A program made the position numbers and the translations under genes. Positions 54,809-62,156 of a stretch of 64,000 bases of DNA are shown in pieces. The stretch comes from Rhizobium giardinii bv. giardinii H152 (GTDB lineage Bacteria; Pseudomonadota; Alphaproteobacteria; Rhizobiales; Rhizobiaceae), in the NCBI RefSeq assembly GCF_000379605.1, contig NZ_KB902613.1:118522-182521 (forward strand). Reading direction: 5' to 3'. Within the stretch, counting starts at the first letter, position 1. Each line of letters starts with the position of its first letter. The notes under the pieces were generated by a model, which was not told the DNA's origin, made no database searches, and worked only from the letters and a program-made list of their open reading frames with translations.

Positions 54809-55714
54809 TTAGGCTCTTGGCTTTTCCAGCCCGAGCTTCTGTCGAGTTTCGGATGCGGACAGAACGGATCCGCCCATGCCTCGGATGAGGCCCACAGCCC
54901 GCTCGACCAAGGTGTCATTATCGGCAAAGACACCCTTATCGAGATAAAGATTGTCTTCCAAACCGACCCGAACGTTTCCGCCTTGGCCGACGGCGAGCGG
55001 AACAAATCGCAGCTCGTCGCGGCCGATTGCAAACGCGCTCCAGGTCGATTCTGCTGGAGCCAGTTGCTTGAAGGCATCGAGAACGAATGGTTCAGCTGGC
55101 GCGCCGCCGGGAATGCCGAGGCAGAATTGAATGAGCGGCGCCCCTTCAAGGAGGCCTTCAGCGAACATTTTCTTCACGAAGGCGAGGTGTCCGAGCTCGA
55201 AGACTTCGAGTTCCGGCTTTATTCCGAGCGAACGGATGTGCTTGGCCATCGGCCGAAGATATGTACCGGGAGCCAGGTACACCAAGTCGCCGTCGCCAAA
55301 ATTCATGGAACCGCAGTCCAAGGTGCATATTTCAGGCTTCAGCTTCGGGTCACGGCACAGACGATCCAGATGCTGCAGCCGCTCGATCGGGCCGAGCAGA
55401 TCTGTGCCCGGCCCTGCAAGCTCCTTTTCCGGCGTTTCTGTCAGCACCAAGTCGCCGGCCATGCCGCAACTGACGTTGATGATCACATCCGTGTTGCTGT
55501 CGCGAATGAGAGATACGATCTCCGCAAAAAGTTCCGGATCCCTGCTCTGCTGACCCGTTTGCGGGTCTCGCGCGTGGAGGTGGACGATGGCAGCACCCGC
55601 TTTTGCGGCCGAGATGGCAGCGTCCGCAATTTCCCGAGGCGTAACCGGTATCCGGGGGTGGCGAGAGACAGTGTCCGCACCGCCAGTTACCGCGCAGGTG
55701 ATGAATGTGCCCAT
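54809..55714 (-). CDS. Beta-keto acid cleavage enzyme (BKACE, DUF849), probably dehydrocarnitine-specific
   Basis: 301 residues with the BKACE fold signatures: TCAVTGGADT at the N-terminus, AAIVHLHARDPQTGQ with the His-x-His zinc ligands, GSMNFGD, and PEIEVFE-like PELEVFELGHL. The family condenses a beta-keto acid with acetyl-CoA, giving acetoacetate-containing products. Next to a carnitine-dehydrogenase-like enzyme and a thioesterase, the likely reaction is 3-dehydrocarnitine plus acetyl-CoA to betainyl-CoA and acetoacetate. Other beta-keto acids such as 3-keto-5-aminohexanoate are alternatives. Confidence 0.83.
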   Translation of the reverse strand: MGTFITCAVTGGADTVSRHPRIPVTPREIADAAISAAKAGAAIVHLHARDPQTGQQSRDPELFAEIVSLIRDSNTDVIINVSCGMAGDLVLTETPEKELAGPGTDLLGPIERLQHLDRLCRDPKLKPEICTLDCGSMNFGDGDLVYLAPGTYLRPMAKHIRSLGIKPELEVFELGHLAFVKKMFAEGLLEGAPLIQFCLGIPGGAPAEPFVLDAFKQLAPAESTWSAFAIGRDELRFVPLAVGQGGNVRVGLEDNLYLDKGVFADNDTLVERAVGLIRGMGGSVLSASETRQKLGLEKPRA

Positions 55715-56058
55715 TATCGATCCTTATCTGATTACAGGCGACGTCGGTTCCTACGCGCCTCCATAGGAGAGTTGACAGCACTCGACCTACACTCGCTTGC
55801 CATCGCATCGATTTTCAAATCCGCGATGCTGTCTTCGAAAGAACTATGACCCTGAGCTGGCCCTCAGACAAATTATCGCTTGTCATTAATCTATTCTCAA
55901 AACGAATAGATTCGATCGGTCCGCCTGAGGTGAAAGTTGCAACGCAAAAAAGCTGCCGTCCCACGGGGACGACAGCGAGAGAGCCCTTTCGGGCTGGGGA
56001 ACGCTGAAGTCGGAATTGGTCAGTCCGCACTGATGCGCGGATTACCTCAACAGATCTA
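55715..56058. other. Intergenic region between thioesterase and cleavage-enzyme genes
   Basis: 344 bp without a supported gene. It contains an intrinsic terminator for the - strand at 55946-55976 and a second short hairpin AGCCC-TTTC-GGGCT at 55982-55995. A promoter for the 54809-55714 gene is therefore expected between 55715 and 55945, though no clear sigma-70 boxes stood out. Confidence 0.55.
55946..55976 (-). terminator. Rho-independent terminator after the thioesterase gene
   Basis: On the - strand GCTGTCGTCCC pairs with GGGACGGCAGC (one G-T pair, 3-base loop) and is followed directly by six Ts. This is a textbook intrinsic terminator 83 bp after the thioesterase stop. It separates the SDR-thioesterase transcript from the downstream cleavage-enzyme/transporter operon. 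Confidence 0.85.
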
Positions 56059-56472
56059 TCAGTCGACCTGCTGCGATAGCAGATGTTCGGCAGCGGTTCG
56101 GATGGTATCGGGCAACGGCACGGCTTGACGCTTTTCGAGGTCGAACATAACGCTCACGACCTCCATTGTTGCATGCAGATTGCCGCAGGGACCAGTCAGT
56201 TCGTGTTGAAAAGTCAGTGACGTCCGACCGACCTTGATGACGCGAGTGCAAACTCTCAGCAATCCGCCAGATCTAATCTCTTCACGGAATTCGACCACAT
56301 GACGCACGTCCGCCCATCCAAGATGAGCGTCGGCGAGTTGATCTACTCCGCCACCAAGACCACCAACAAAGAAGGATGACGCGTCATCGAAGAACGCCGT
56401 GTAAAAACGGACGTTCATATGTCCCATCGCATCACAAAGCCACGGATGTGCTACGGCTTTCAGTGTTTCCAC
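56059..56472 (-). CDS. Hotdog-fold thioesterase
   Basis: 137 residues from a GTG at 56472; an upstream TTG would extend it but has no family similarity. The 4-hydroxybenzoyl-CoA thioesterase-like pattern is present: LCDAMGHMNVRFYTAFFDDAS near the N-terminus with the active-site Asp, then VEFREEIRSGGLLRV and GRTSLTFQHEL. In carnitine catabolic clusters such a protein hydrolyses betainyl-CoA to glycine betaine. It lies 74 bp after the SDR gene and ends at the terminator. Confidence 0.78.
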   Translation of the reverse strand: METLKAVAHPWLCDAMGHMNVRFYTAFFDDASSFFVGGLGGGVDQLADAHLGWADVRHVVEFREEIRSGGLLRVCTRVIKVGRTSLTFQHELTGPCGNLHATMEVVSVMFDLEKRQAVPLPDTIRTAAEHLLSQQVD

Positions 56473-56546
56473 GTGAGATCCCAATCTTCGTAGGGTTGCG
56501 CCCGGTCGTCGACACGGCCACAAAGCAAAAGTTTTTGACGCATCTG

Positions 56547-57347
56547 CTAGGCGCTGATGCCGCCATCGACGGGCAAGGCGATACCGGTGATGGACCGCGC
56601 GTTTTCACTGCATAGAAAAAGCATAGCCGACGCGACTTCAGTCGGATCAACGAAACGCTTGGTGGGCATTTCATTCAGGAAATGCTCTTTTGCCGTCTGC
56701 TCGATAGACAGACCGAGGGCCGCAGCTTTCGCTTCAACTTGCGCGGCCGCGAGTGGTGTATAGACCCAACCGGGGCAGATCGCATTGCATGTGATGCCGA
56801 GTTCAGCGCCTTCTAATGCCACCGTTCGGGTAAGCCCGAGAATGCCGTGCTTTGCGGCGACATATGCCGTCTTGCCGACTTCGCCGGCGAGCGCCAGCGT
56901 CGAAGCAGTGTTGACGATCCGACCCCATCCCTTCCGTTTCATTCCCGGGAACACGGCCTTGATGGCATGGAATGCTGCGCCAAGATTCACAGCCAGCAGT
57001 CGGTCCCATTGTTCGGTCGGGAAGTTCTCCACGCCGCTCACAAACTGAACGCCGGCGTTGTTTATGAGAATATCGATGTCGCCTAATTGCGTGATCGCGG
57101 CCTCAACCAAGGCGCCGCCCTGTCGGCCATCTGATAAATCGTGATCGAAATGGATGCTCTTGCGGCCGCTGAGCTCGCTGAGTTCGTCCACAAAGCGAGA
57201 AATGGAGTCCCGATCGCCGAGACCATGGATGGCAACCTGTGCACCGGATCGGGCGAACGTCCTCGCTATGTCTTGCCCCATTCCGGTTGTGGAGCCGGTG
57301 ATCAGTACCGTCCGTCCAGCCAGCGGTACACTAAAATCGGTGTCCAT
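56547..57347 (-). CDS. SDR-family dehydrogenase, 3-hydroxybutyrate-dehydrogenase-like
   Basis: 266 residues. The cofactor motif TGSTTGMGQDIARTF is at about 17-31, NNAGVQFVSGVENF near 98, and catalytic Ser/Tyr/Lys in NTASTLALAG and YVAAKHGILG. The C-terminal CPGWVYTPLAAAQVE resembles D-3-hydroxybutyrate dehydrogenases, which interconvert hydroxybutyrate and acetoacetate with NAD. That fits acetoacetate production by the neighbouring pathway. It is transcribed divergently from the LysR gene. Another hydroxy-substrate is possible. Confidence 0.83.
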   Translation of the reverse strand: MDTDFSVPLAGRTVLITGSTTGMGQDIARTFARSGAQVAIHGLGDRDSISRFVDELSELSGRKSIHFDHDLSDGRQGGALVEAAITQLGDIDILINNAGVQFVSGVENFPTEQWDRLLAVNLGAAFHAIKAVFPGMKRKGWGRIVNTASTLALAGEVGKTAYVAAKHGILGLTRTVALEGAELGITCNAICPGWVYTPLAAAQVEAKAAALGLSIEQTAKEHFLNEMPTKRFVDPTEVASAMLFLCSENARSITGIALPVDGGISA

Positions 57348-57401
57348 GATTGCTCCTCGAATGCCTTTATTGGCTAAAAGCTATCAGACACCGTATTTGA
57401 A

Positions 57402-57422
57402 GATAACGCGTTTTCTGTTATC
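57402..57422. promoter_or_regulatory. LysR-type operator candidate
   Basis: GATAAC at 57402-57407 and GTTATC at 57417-57422 form a perfect interrupted palindrome with a 9-bp spacer. It sits 34 bp before the LysR start in the 108-bp divergent region. The shape is that of LysR-family recognition sites (T-N11-A type). It probably serves autoregulation and activation of the SDR-thioesterase genes. Confidence 0.6.
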
Positions 57423-57455
57423 GATATATGCAATTCCTGAATAAATGGGCGACGG

Positions 57456-58322
57456 ATGGACATCGGGCTTTTACGAACATTCACAGCAGTCGCGGCACTG
57501 GGCAGTTTCTCCGGGGCCGCGCAGCGTCTGAATATGACTCAGTCGACGGTCAGCCAGCAGATTGCTCGCCTCGAAGAACACCTGGGAAAGCAACTGTTAA
57601 TTCGCACAACGCGGCGCTGTCGCCTTACCCATGATGGTGACGAGCTTATGGAGCGCGCCAGCCAGGTGGTGGCGCTTGTCGACGAGATGGAAAACGCGTT
57701 CAGACCCGAGTTAAGCAGTGGAACCGTCGTCGTGGGCGTCGTTGACGACTCCTACCTTTTCGCTCCGCTCACGCGAGCTCTGGCGGAGTTCGTCGAACGG
57801 CGCCCCACAGTAAACATTGAAATAAGGGCAGGAATGTCCGCGGACCTTTTGCGCGAGTTGAAAGCACGGAATATTGAACTCGCTTTGCTGCGGGTTGATC
57901 CTGAGGTGGAGCGTGCGGGGCTCTTACAGACCAGCAAGCTGGTTTGGATCTCGGCACCCACGTGGCAGGTTCCAGCAAATGGAGTCATTCCATTGGCAGT
58001 CGTCGGCGGCACATGCAACTATCACAAGGTTGCTGTCGAGACACTGAGGCGGGCGCAGCTCCAATCGCGGCGCGTAGTCACCTGCAGCAGTCTGGAAGGC
58101 GTGCTGGAGGTCGTCCGAGCCGGTCTTGCGATTTCCGTGGTGCCGGAGGGTGAACTGCGTAGTGGCATGGAGATCGTGAGCGATCATCGCCTTCCAAAGC
58201 TTCCCCATACGGGTCTCAAAATCAGCTTTAGCGATCAGGAACCATCGCTGGCAGCGAAGCAATTGGCTCGAGTTATCGAGCACACGCTTCAGAACCAGGT
58301 CCCGCTCAGGCGCCAGGCCTGA
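57456..58322 (+). CDS. LysR-family transcriptional regulator
   Basis: 288 residues. The N-terminal helix-turn-helix (FTAVAALGSFSGAAQRLNMTQSTVSQQIARLEEHLG, about 9-44, read in parts) is classic LysR. The effector domain follows (TVVVGVVDDSYLFAPLTRALAEF at about 90-112). Divergent from the SDR gene, with the GATAAC-N9-GTTATC site between them, it most likely regulates the carnitine-type genes. It also converges within 4 bp of the dadA-like gene. Confidence 0.9.
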   Translation: MDIGLLRTFTAVAALGSFSGAAQRLNMTQSTVSQQIARLEEHLGKQLLIRTTRRCRLTHDGDELMERASQVVALVDEMENAFRPELSSGTVVVGVVDDSYLFAPLTRALAEFVERRPTVNIEIRAGMSADLLRELKARNIELALLRVDPEVERAGLLQTSKLVWISAPTWQVPANGVIPLAVVGGTCNYHKVAVETLRRAQLQSRRVVTCSSLEGVLEVVRAGLAISVVPEGELRSGMEIVSDHRLPKLPHTGLKISFSDQEPSLAAKQLARVIEHTLQNQVPLRRQA

Positions 58323-58326
58323 CGTT

Positions 58327-59574
58327 CTAGTGCAACGTGGCCGGGTCGACCATGTAATTGGTTGACGTCGACGGGTGAACTAGATCAGCAAGCTTGTTGG
58401 CGGTTGCCATCGACAGTGTCCAGCCCAGCGATCCATGGCCGCAGTTGAGGTAGAGGCCTTTGACTTTCGTTTGGCCGACAATAGGTTTGCTGTCGGGAGT
58501 GACTGGTCGAAGTCCGGTCCACGGGTGGACCTCTCCGTCGAAATCTCCTGCTTTCGGGAAGATGCCCTTCGCGGTGGCGAGAAGGGTGCGAAACCTGTCC
58601 TCTCTGAACTTACCATTGAGGGGCCCGATGTCGGCCAGCCCCGCAATTCGCAGTCGGTCGCCTATTCGGCAAAAGACCGTCTTTCGAGCTGTGTCGGTAA
58701 CGCTCGCAACCGGGGCTGAGGCCAGAGCCGGAATAGTCAGCGAATATCCTTGAACGGGCCAGATTGGCAACGAGATTCCAGCGGTCCTGGCGATAGGTGC
58801 AGTCCACGCACCTAAAGAAATCACCGCGCGGGTGCATTGAAGTTCCTCCGATTCCGCTGTGACCCCGACAAGCTCGTTTGCGCGAGTCTGAATACGGCGG
58901 ACCGTCGTGTTGAACAGAAAGCGCACGCCATAATCTCGCTCAAGGAGCAGCCGCAGGTTCCTGCAAAACAAGCTCGAATCGCCGGCCTCGTCGTGTGGCG
59001 ACCATATGGCTCCCTCGAATAAATGACCGTAGTGCGCTAGCGCCGGCTCTTTCTCGAGCGCCTGCTCTCGCGTCAAGACGACCTGACCTGCGCCATAACG
59101 GTTCTTGAGCTTGCTGAGGACCTCTGCCTTGAGAAGACTCTCCCGACTGGAGAAAAGCGTGATCTTGCCGGTTTTGCTGTAATCGAATTCCAGCTTCCCT
59201 GAAAGTTCGGCGATGCCCGATCGGCTTTGCAGCGCAAGCTCCAAAAGGTCGGTCGTATTGTGTTCGAAGGCTTTCTGCGTTGCGTTGCCAAGAAAGCGCA
59301 GGCCCCATGCCATAAACGCCGGCGAGAGCGCCAGGCGGACCCGGAAAGCCGGGTCCAGCCCGAGAATGTATTTCGGGATGTTCATGGCGAGCGAGGGGGA
59401 GGCCATCGCATCGGTGTAAAAGTAGCTGAGTTGCGCGCCGTTGCCAAAACTGGCGCCGGCTTCCGCAGGCCCTGGAGCGGCGTCGATGACGCAGACCTCA
59501 TGCCCTTTTTTTGCCAATGCGTAGGCGGACGTCATGCCGACGACGCCAGCGCCAAGTACTAGAATGCGGCTCAT
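58327..59574 (-). CDS. D-amino-acid dehydrogenase (DadA-like FAD oxidoreductase)
   Basis: 415 residues of the DAO fold. The FAD motif VLGAGVVGMTSAYALAKKGHEV is at about 5-26, followed by GASFGNGAQLSYFY (DadA hallmark), and the C-terminal HPWTGLRPVTPDSKPIVG with LNCGHGSLGWTLSM. The family deaminates D-amino acids to keto acids via imines at the inner membrane. It is the last gene of an operon with a RidA-like protein, which would remove the imine product. Substrate is unspecified. Confidence 0.87.
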   Translation of the reverse strand: MSRILVLGAGVVGMTSAYALAKKGHEVCVIDAAPGPAEAGASFGNGAQLSYFYTDAMASPSLAMNIPKYILGLDPAFRVRLALSPAFMAWGLRFLGNATQKAFEHNTTDLLELALQSRSGIAELSGKLEFDYSKTGKITLFSSRESLLKAEVLSKLKNRYGAGQVVLTREQALEKEPALAHYGHLFEGAIWSPHDEAGDSSLFCRNLRLLLERDYGVRFLFNTTVRRIQTRANELVGVTAESEELQCTRAVISLGAWTAPIARTAGISLPIWPVQGYSLTIPALASAPVASVTDTARKTVFCRIGDRLRIAGLADIGPLNGKFREDRFRTLLATAKGIFPKAGDFDGEVHPWTGLRPVTPDSKPIVGQTKVKGLYLNCGHGSLGWTLSMATANKLADLVHPSTSTNYMVDPATLH

Positions 59575-59582
59575 TGAAAACC

Positions 59583-60053
59583 CTAATCCCGAAGACGAGC
59601 GATGACTTCGACCTCGACCGGGACACCACGCGGCAGAGCCGCAACGCCGACTGCGAACCTGGCGTGCGCGCCAGATTCCCCAAAAACCTCGACAAACAGG
59701 TCGGAGGCGCCATTCACGACAGCGGGAATGTTGGTAAATTCTGGCGTGCAGGCCACGAAGCCGGAAACCTTGACAAGCTCCTGGATTCTCGACAGGTTTC
59801 CGTCCGTCGCCAACGACAACTGACTGATGACATTGAGCGCCGCCAGTTTCGCCGCTTCGTAGGCCATTTCTTGCGAGACTGCATCGCCGGCCCGGCCCGT
59901 ATATTTCACCACTCCGTCCTCCAGGGGCAGTTGGCCCGAGACGTAAACCAGGCCGCGGTCCACTTTGAATCCGAGTAGGTTGCCGGCCGGCTTGGAGATT
60001 TTCGGCAGAGCGAGGTTGAGCGAACTGATGCGCTGTTCAGGGGTCTGGAGCAT
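59583..60053 (-). CDS. RidA-family (YjgF/UK114) protein
   Basis: 156 residues from the ATG at 60053; the longer frame overlaps the next gene. Family features are visible: VYVSGQLPLEDGVVKYTGRAG, then MAYEAAKLAALNVISQL, and GAHARFAVGVAALPRGVPVEVEVIARL with the ligand-binding Arg. Members hydrolyse reactive enamine/imine intermediates. Encoded 8 bp upstream of the DadA-like dehydrogenase, which produces imines, so a protective or finishing step is likely. It resembles the longer RidA subgroup found in catabolic operons. Confidence 0.87.
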   Translation of the reverse strand: MLQTPEQRISSLNLALPKISKPAGNLLGFKVDRGLVYVSGQLPLEDGVVKYTGRAGDAVSQEMAYEAAKLAALNVISQLSLATDGNLSRIQELVKVSGFVACTPEFTNIPAVVNGASDLFVEVFGESGAHARFAVGVAALPRGVPVEVEVIARLRD

Positions 60054-60055
60054 TG

Positions 60056-60781
60056 TCACTTTTTCTCCTGAGAATATTCTCGGGCCTGTGCCAGGAAGCC
60101 GTCGAAGATGATCGTGTCGATAGCGGCGACACCATATTCTGGATGCCACTGCACCCCGACGGCAAAGCCACCATCCTTCTTCTCCAATGCCTCCACCACC
60201 CCATCCGGAGAGACGGCGAGGACCTGGTAGGCATCCGAGGGAAGAACAGATTGGTGATGAACACTGTTTACCTCATGAATCTCGCCCACTGGTGTTTGCA
60301 GGTGGCGTGAGGTGCCGCTGATCTCGATCCGGTGGTGAGCAATTGAGGCCGATTGATCGGGCTTATGTTCGAGGGCGCCGTCGATGTCGGTAGGAATGTC
60401 CTGGACCAGTTCCCCGCCAAGGCATACAGCCAGAAGCTGCATGCCGTTGCAAATCCCGACAATGGGCATTGCGCGCGATAACGCTCCCTCAATCAAGGCC
60501 CGCTCGAAATTCGTTCGTGCAGGCTTCGTTACATAATCCTTGCGCGCAGTCTGGCGATACAGCGCCGGGTCGATGTCAAACATGCCACCGGTAACGAGCA
60601 AGCCGTCGATGGCATCCAGATAGTCATCGACGTGCTCATGATAAGGGAGGAGGAAAGGGAGGCCGCCGGCCTTCGAGATAGCGTCGGCGTAATTTTGCCT
60701 CACGACATATTCGGTTTCCGGCGCAGCGAGATCATTGATATCTGGCGTGATGCCAATACGTGGAAGGTGAGGCATGTTCAT
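60056..60781 (-). CDS. Class I glutamine amidotransferase-like hydrolase (PuuD type)
   Basis: 241 residues. The peptidase C26 layout is clear: RIGITPDINDL at the start, LLVTGGMFDIDPALY, the nucleophile elbow PIVGICNGMQLLAVCLGGELVQD, and the catalytic His/Glu in VGVQWHPEY. PuuD-type enzymes cleave gamma-glutamyl amides. Two base pairs separate it from the RidA gene and 3 bp from the M20 gene. It may release an amino acid from a gamma-glutamyl conjugate before deamination. Substrate inferred only. Confidence 0.83.
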   Translation of the reverse strand: MNMPHLPRIGITPDINDLAAPETEYVVRQNYADAISKAGGLPFLLPYHEHVDDYLDAIDGLLVTGGMFDIDPALYRQTARKDYVTKPARTNFERALIEGALSRAMPIVGICNGMQLLAVCLGGELVQDIPTDIDGALEHKPDQSASIAHHRIEISGTSRHLQTPVGEIHEVNSVHHQSVLPSDAYQVLAVSPDGVVEALEKKDGGFAVGVQWHPEYGVAAIDTIIFDGFLAQAREYSQEKK

Positions 60782-60784
60782 TCC

Positions 60785-61942
60785 CTATGATAGCCAGGCC
60801 CGAGCAACGTCTTGATAAATGTCGACGGCCTTGAGCACATTGTCGATCGACACAGACTCATTGGGTTGCCCGCTTAGTCCCAAGGAGCCGGGGCCGATGA
60901 TCGCGAAAGGCACAGACAATCCGTCCAGCAGCACGGTGCCATCGCTGTAGTAAGACACCCCTTTGACGTCCGGTGGGGCCATCCGGTGACGGCCGCAAAC
61001 GTCAACGCAGAGTTTGACGAAGCTGTCGTCAGGTTGGCTTTCCACTGCGGGCTTGAAATCCAGGATGCTTATGGACACGTCCTGGGGTGCCAACTTCTCG
61101 ACCTGGGCCACGACCGCTGCATGATCCACGCCTGGAGGCAGCCGGATATCAAAATCGACCGTACAATTGTCTGGCGTGAGGTTGACCGCCGAGCCACCTT
61201 GGATGCGACCGACGCGAACTGTCGGCCCGTCGAGAAGCGGGTGCTGCGGATATTCCAACTTCATTGCGTAGAGGCGCGATAGGAACATGTGAATGAGATC
61301 AATTGCGTTGACGCCTGCCTCGCCAGAAACATGGCCAAGTCTGCCTGTCGCCGTCGCTCGGAGCCACAGAGCTGCTTTCTCCACGATTATGACGTCGAGA
61401 TCACTTGGCTCGCCGCAAAGGAATGCTCCGATTTCTTTTTTCAGGCCCTGTTCGACGAACCGTCGAGCCCCGAGGAGATTTGCGCTTTCGCCGGCAGTAA
61501 ACGCGAGTATCACGTCACCCTTCAGCTTTTCACGAGGTTCCTCGACCAGCTTGCCGGCGGCGGCAATCATGGCCGCAAGCGCGCTCTTCATGTCAGTTGA
61601 ACCCCGGCCGTAAAGCCGACCATTCTCAACTTCACCCGAGAAGGGCCATCTCTGCCACGGCACGGTGCCCACCGGCACGGTGTCCATATGAGACGAGAGA
61701 ACCAGGGCCGCCTTTTCACCAGTCCCTCGGATTCTGCCCAAAACATTCGCACGTCCCGGAAGAAATTCATCCAGCTCGGAGTCCACGCCTAGTGCGAGCA
61801 GTTCCTGATGCACCAGCCTGGCAACCTCGATTTCCCTGCCCGGGGGGTCGCAGCTGTCGATTGCAACGATCTGCTGAAGAAACCGGATGGGATCGAAGGA
61901 GCTTTTACCCGCGCTGACCGCTTGAGTAGTTACAGTCGACAT
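60785..61942 (-). CDS. M20-family deacylase/peptidase (ArgE/DapE-like)
   Basis: 385 residues. Metal-site motifs are visible: LVLSSHMDTVPVG with His-x-Asp, YGRGSTDMKSALAAMI with the bridging Asp, and a probable Glu pair replaced by AFTAGESANLLGA (usually DEE/GEEE; here a single GES). CGEPSDLDVIIVEKAALWLRATATGRLGHVS and the dimerisation region follow. The family removes acyl groups from N-acyl amino acids. First gene of the operon whose later steps are an amidohydrolase, RidA and DadA. The altered Glu site is worth noting. Confidence 0.82.
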   Translation of the reverse strand: MSTVTTQAVSAGKSSFDPIRFLQQIVAIDSCDPPGREIEVARLVHQELLALGVDSELDEFLPGRANVLGRIRGTGEKAALVLSSHMDTVPVGTVPWQRWPFSGEVENGRLYGRGSTDMKSALAAMIAAAGKLVEEPREKLKGDVILAFTAGESANLLGARRFVEQGLKKEIGAFLCGEPSDLDVIIVEKAALWLRATATGRLGHVSGEAGVNAIDLIHMFLSRLYAMKLEYPQHPLLDGPTVRVGRIQGGSAVNLTPDNCTVDFDIRLPPGVDHAAVVAQVEKLAPQDVSISILDFKPAVESQPDDSFVKLCVDVCGRHRMAPPDVKGVSYYSDGTVLLDGLSVPFAIIGPGSLGLSGQPNESVSIDNVLKAVDIYQDVARAWLS

Positions 61943-62010
61943 AATTCATCCTCTACTTTTTGCAGCGGAGAATGGCGACTTTGACCCACTAACTGAAACG
62001 CAAAAGCATA

Positions 62011-62039
62011 ATGAATTGATCGATGAACTTTATGAATTG
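62011..62039. promoter_or_regulatory. Repeated ATGAATTG boxes upstream of the M20 operon
   Basis: ATGAATTG occurs at 62011-62018 and 62032-62039, 21 bp apart (two helical turns), about 70-100 bp before the M20 gene start, inside the 214-bp gap after the TIM-barrel/AAA regulator gene. No sigma-54 -24/-12 element was found in the gap. These boxes are a candidate binding site for that regulator. Confidence 0.45.
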
Positions 62040-62156
62040 CCGGTGCTTAGCGGTCAAAAGACTCAAGGTGAGGCGCTTCGGCGGAGAAACGCTGGGGAAG
62101 GAAATCGTTGCGAGACGGACGGCTCCGGACCTCAGCGGTGGATGGTTCTCACGAGA

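Noticed and set aside
54740..55849. 369-codon + strand frame opposite the BKACE gene
   Set aside because: The - strand BKACE has conserved zinc ligands; the + frame has no recognisable domain.
55982..55995. AGCCC-TTTC-GGGCT hairpin as a second terminator
   Set aside because: No T-run follows on either strand; it sits just upstream of the real terminator and may only assist it.
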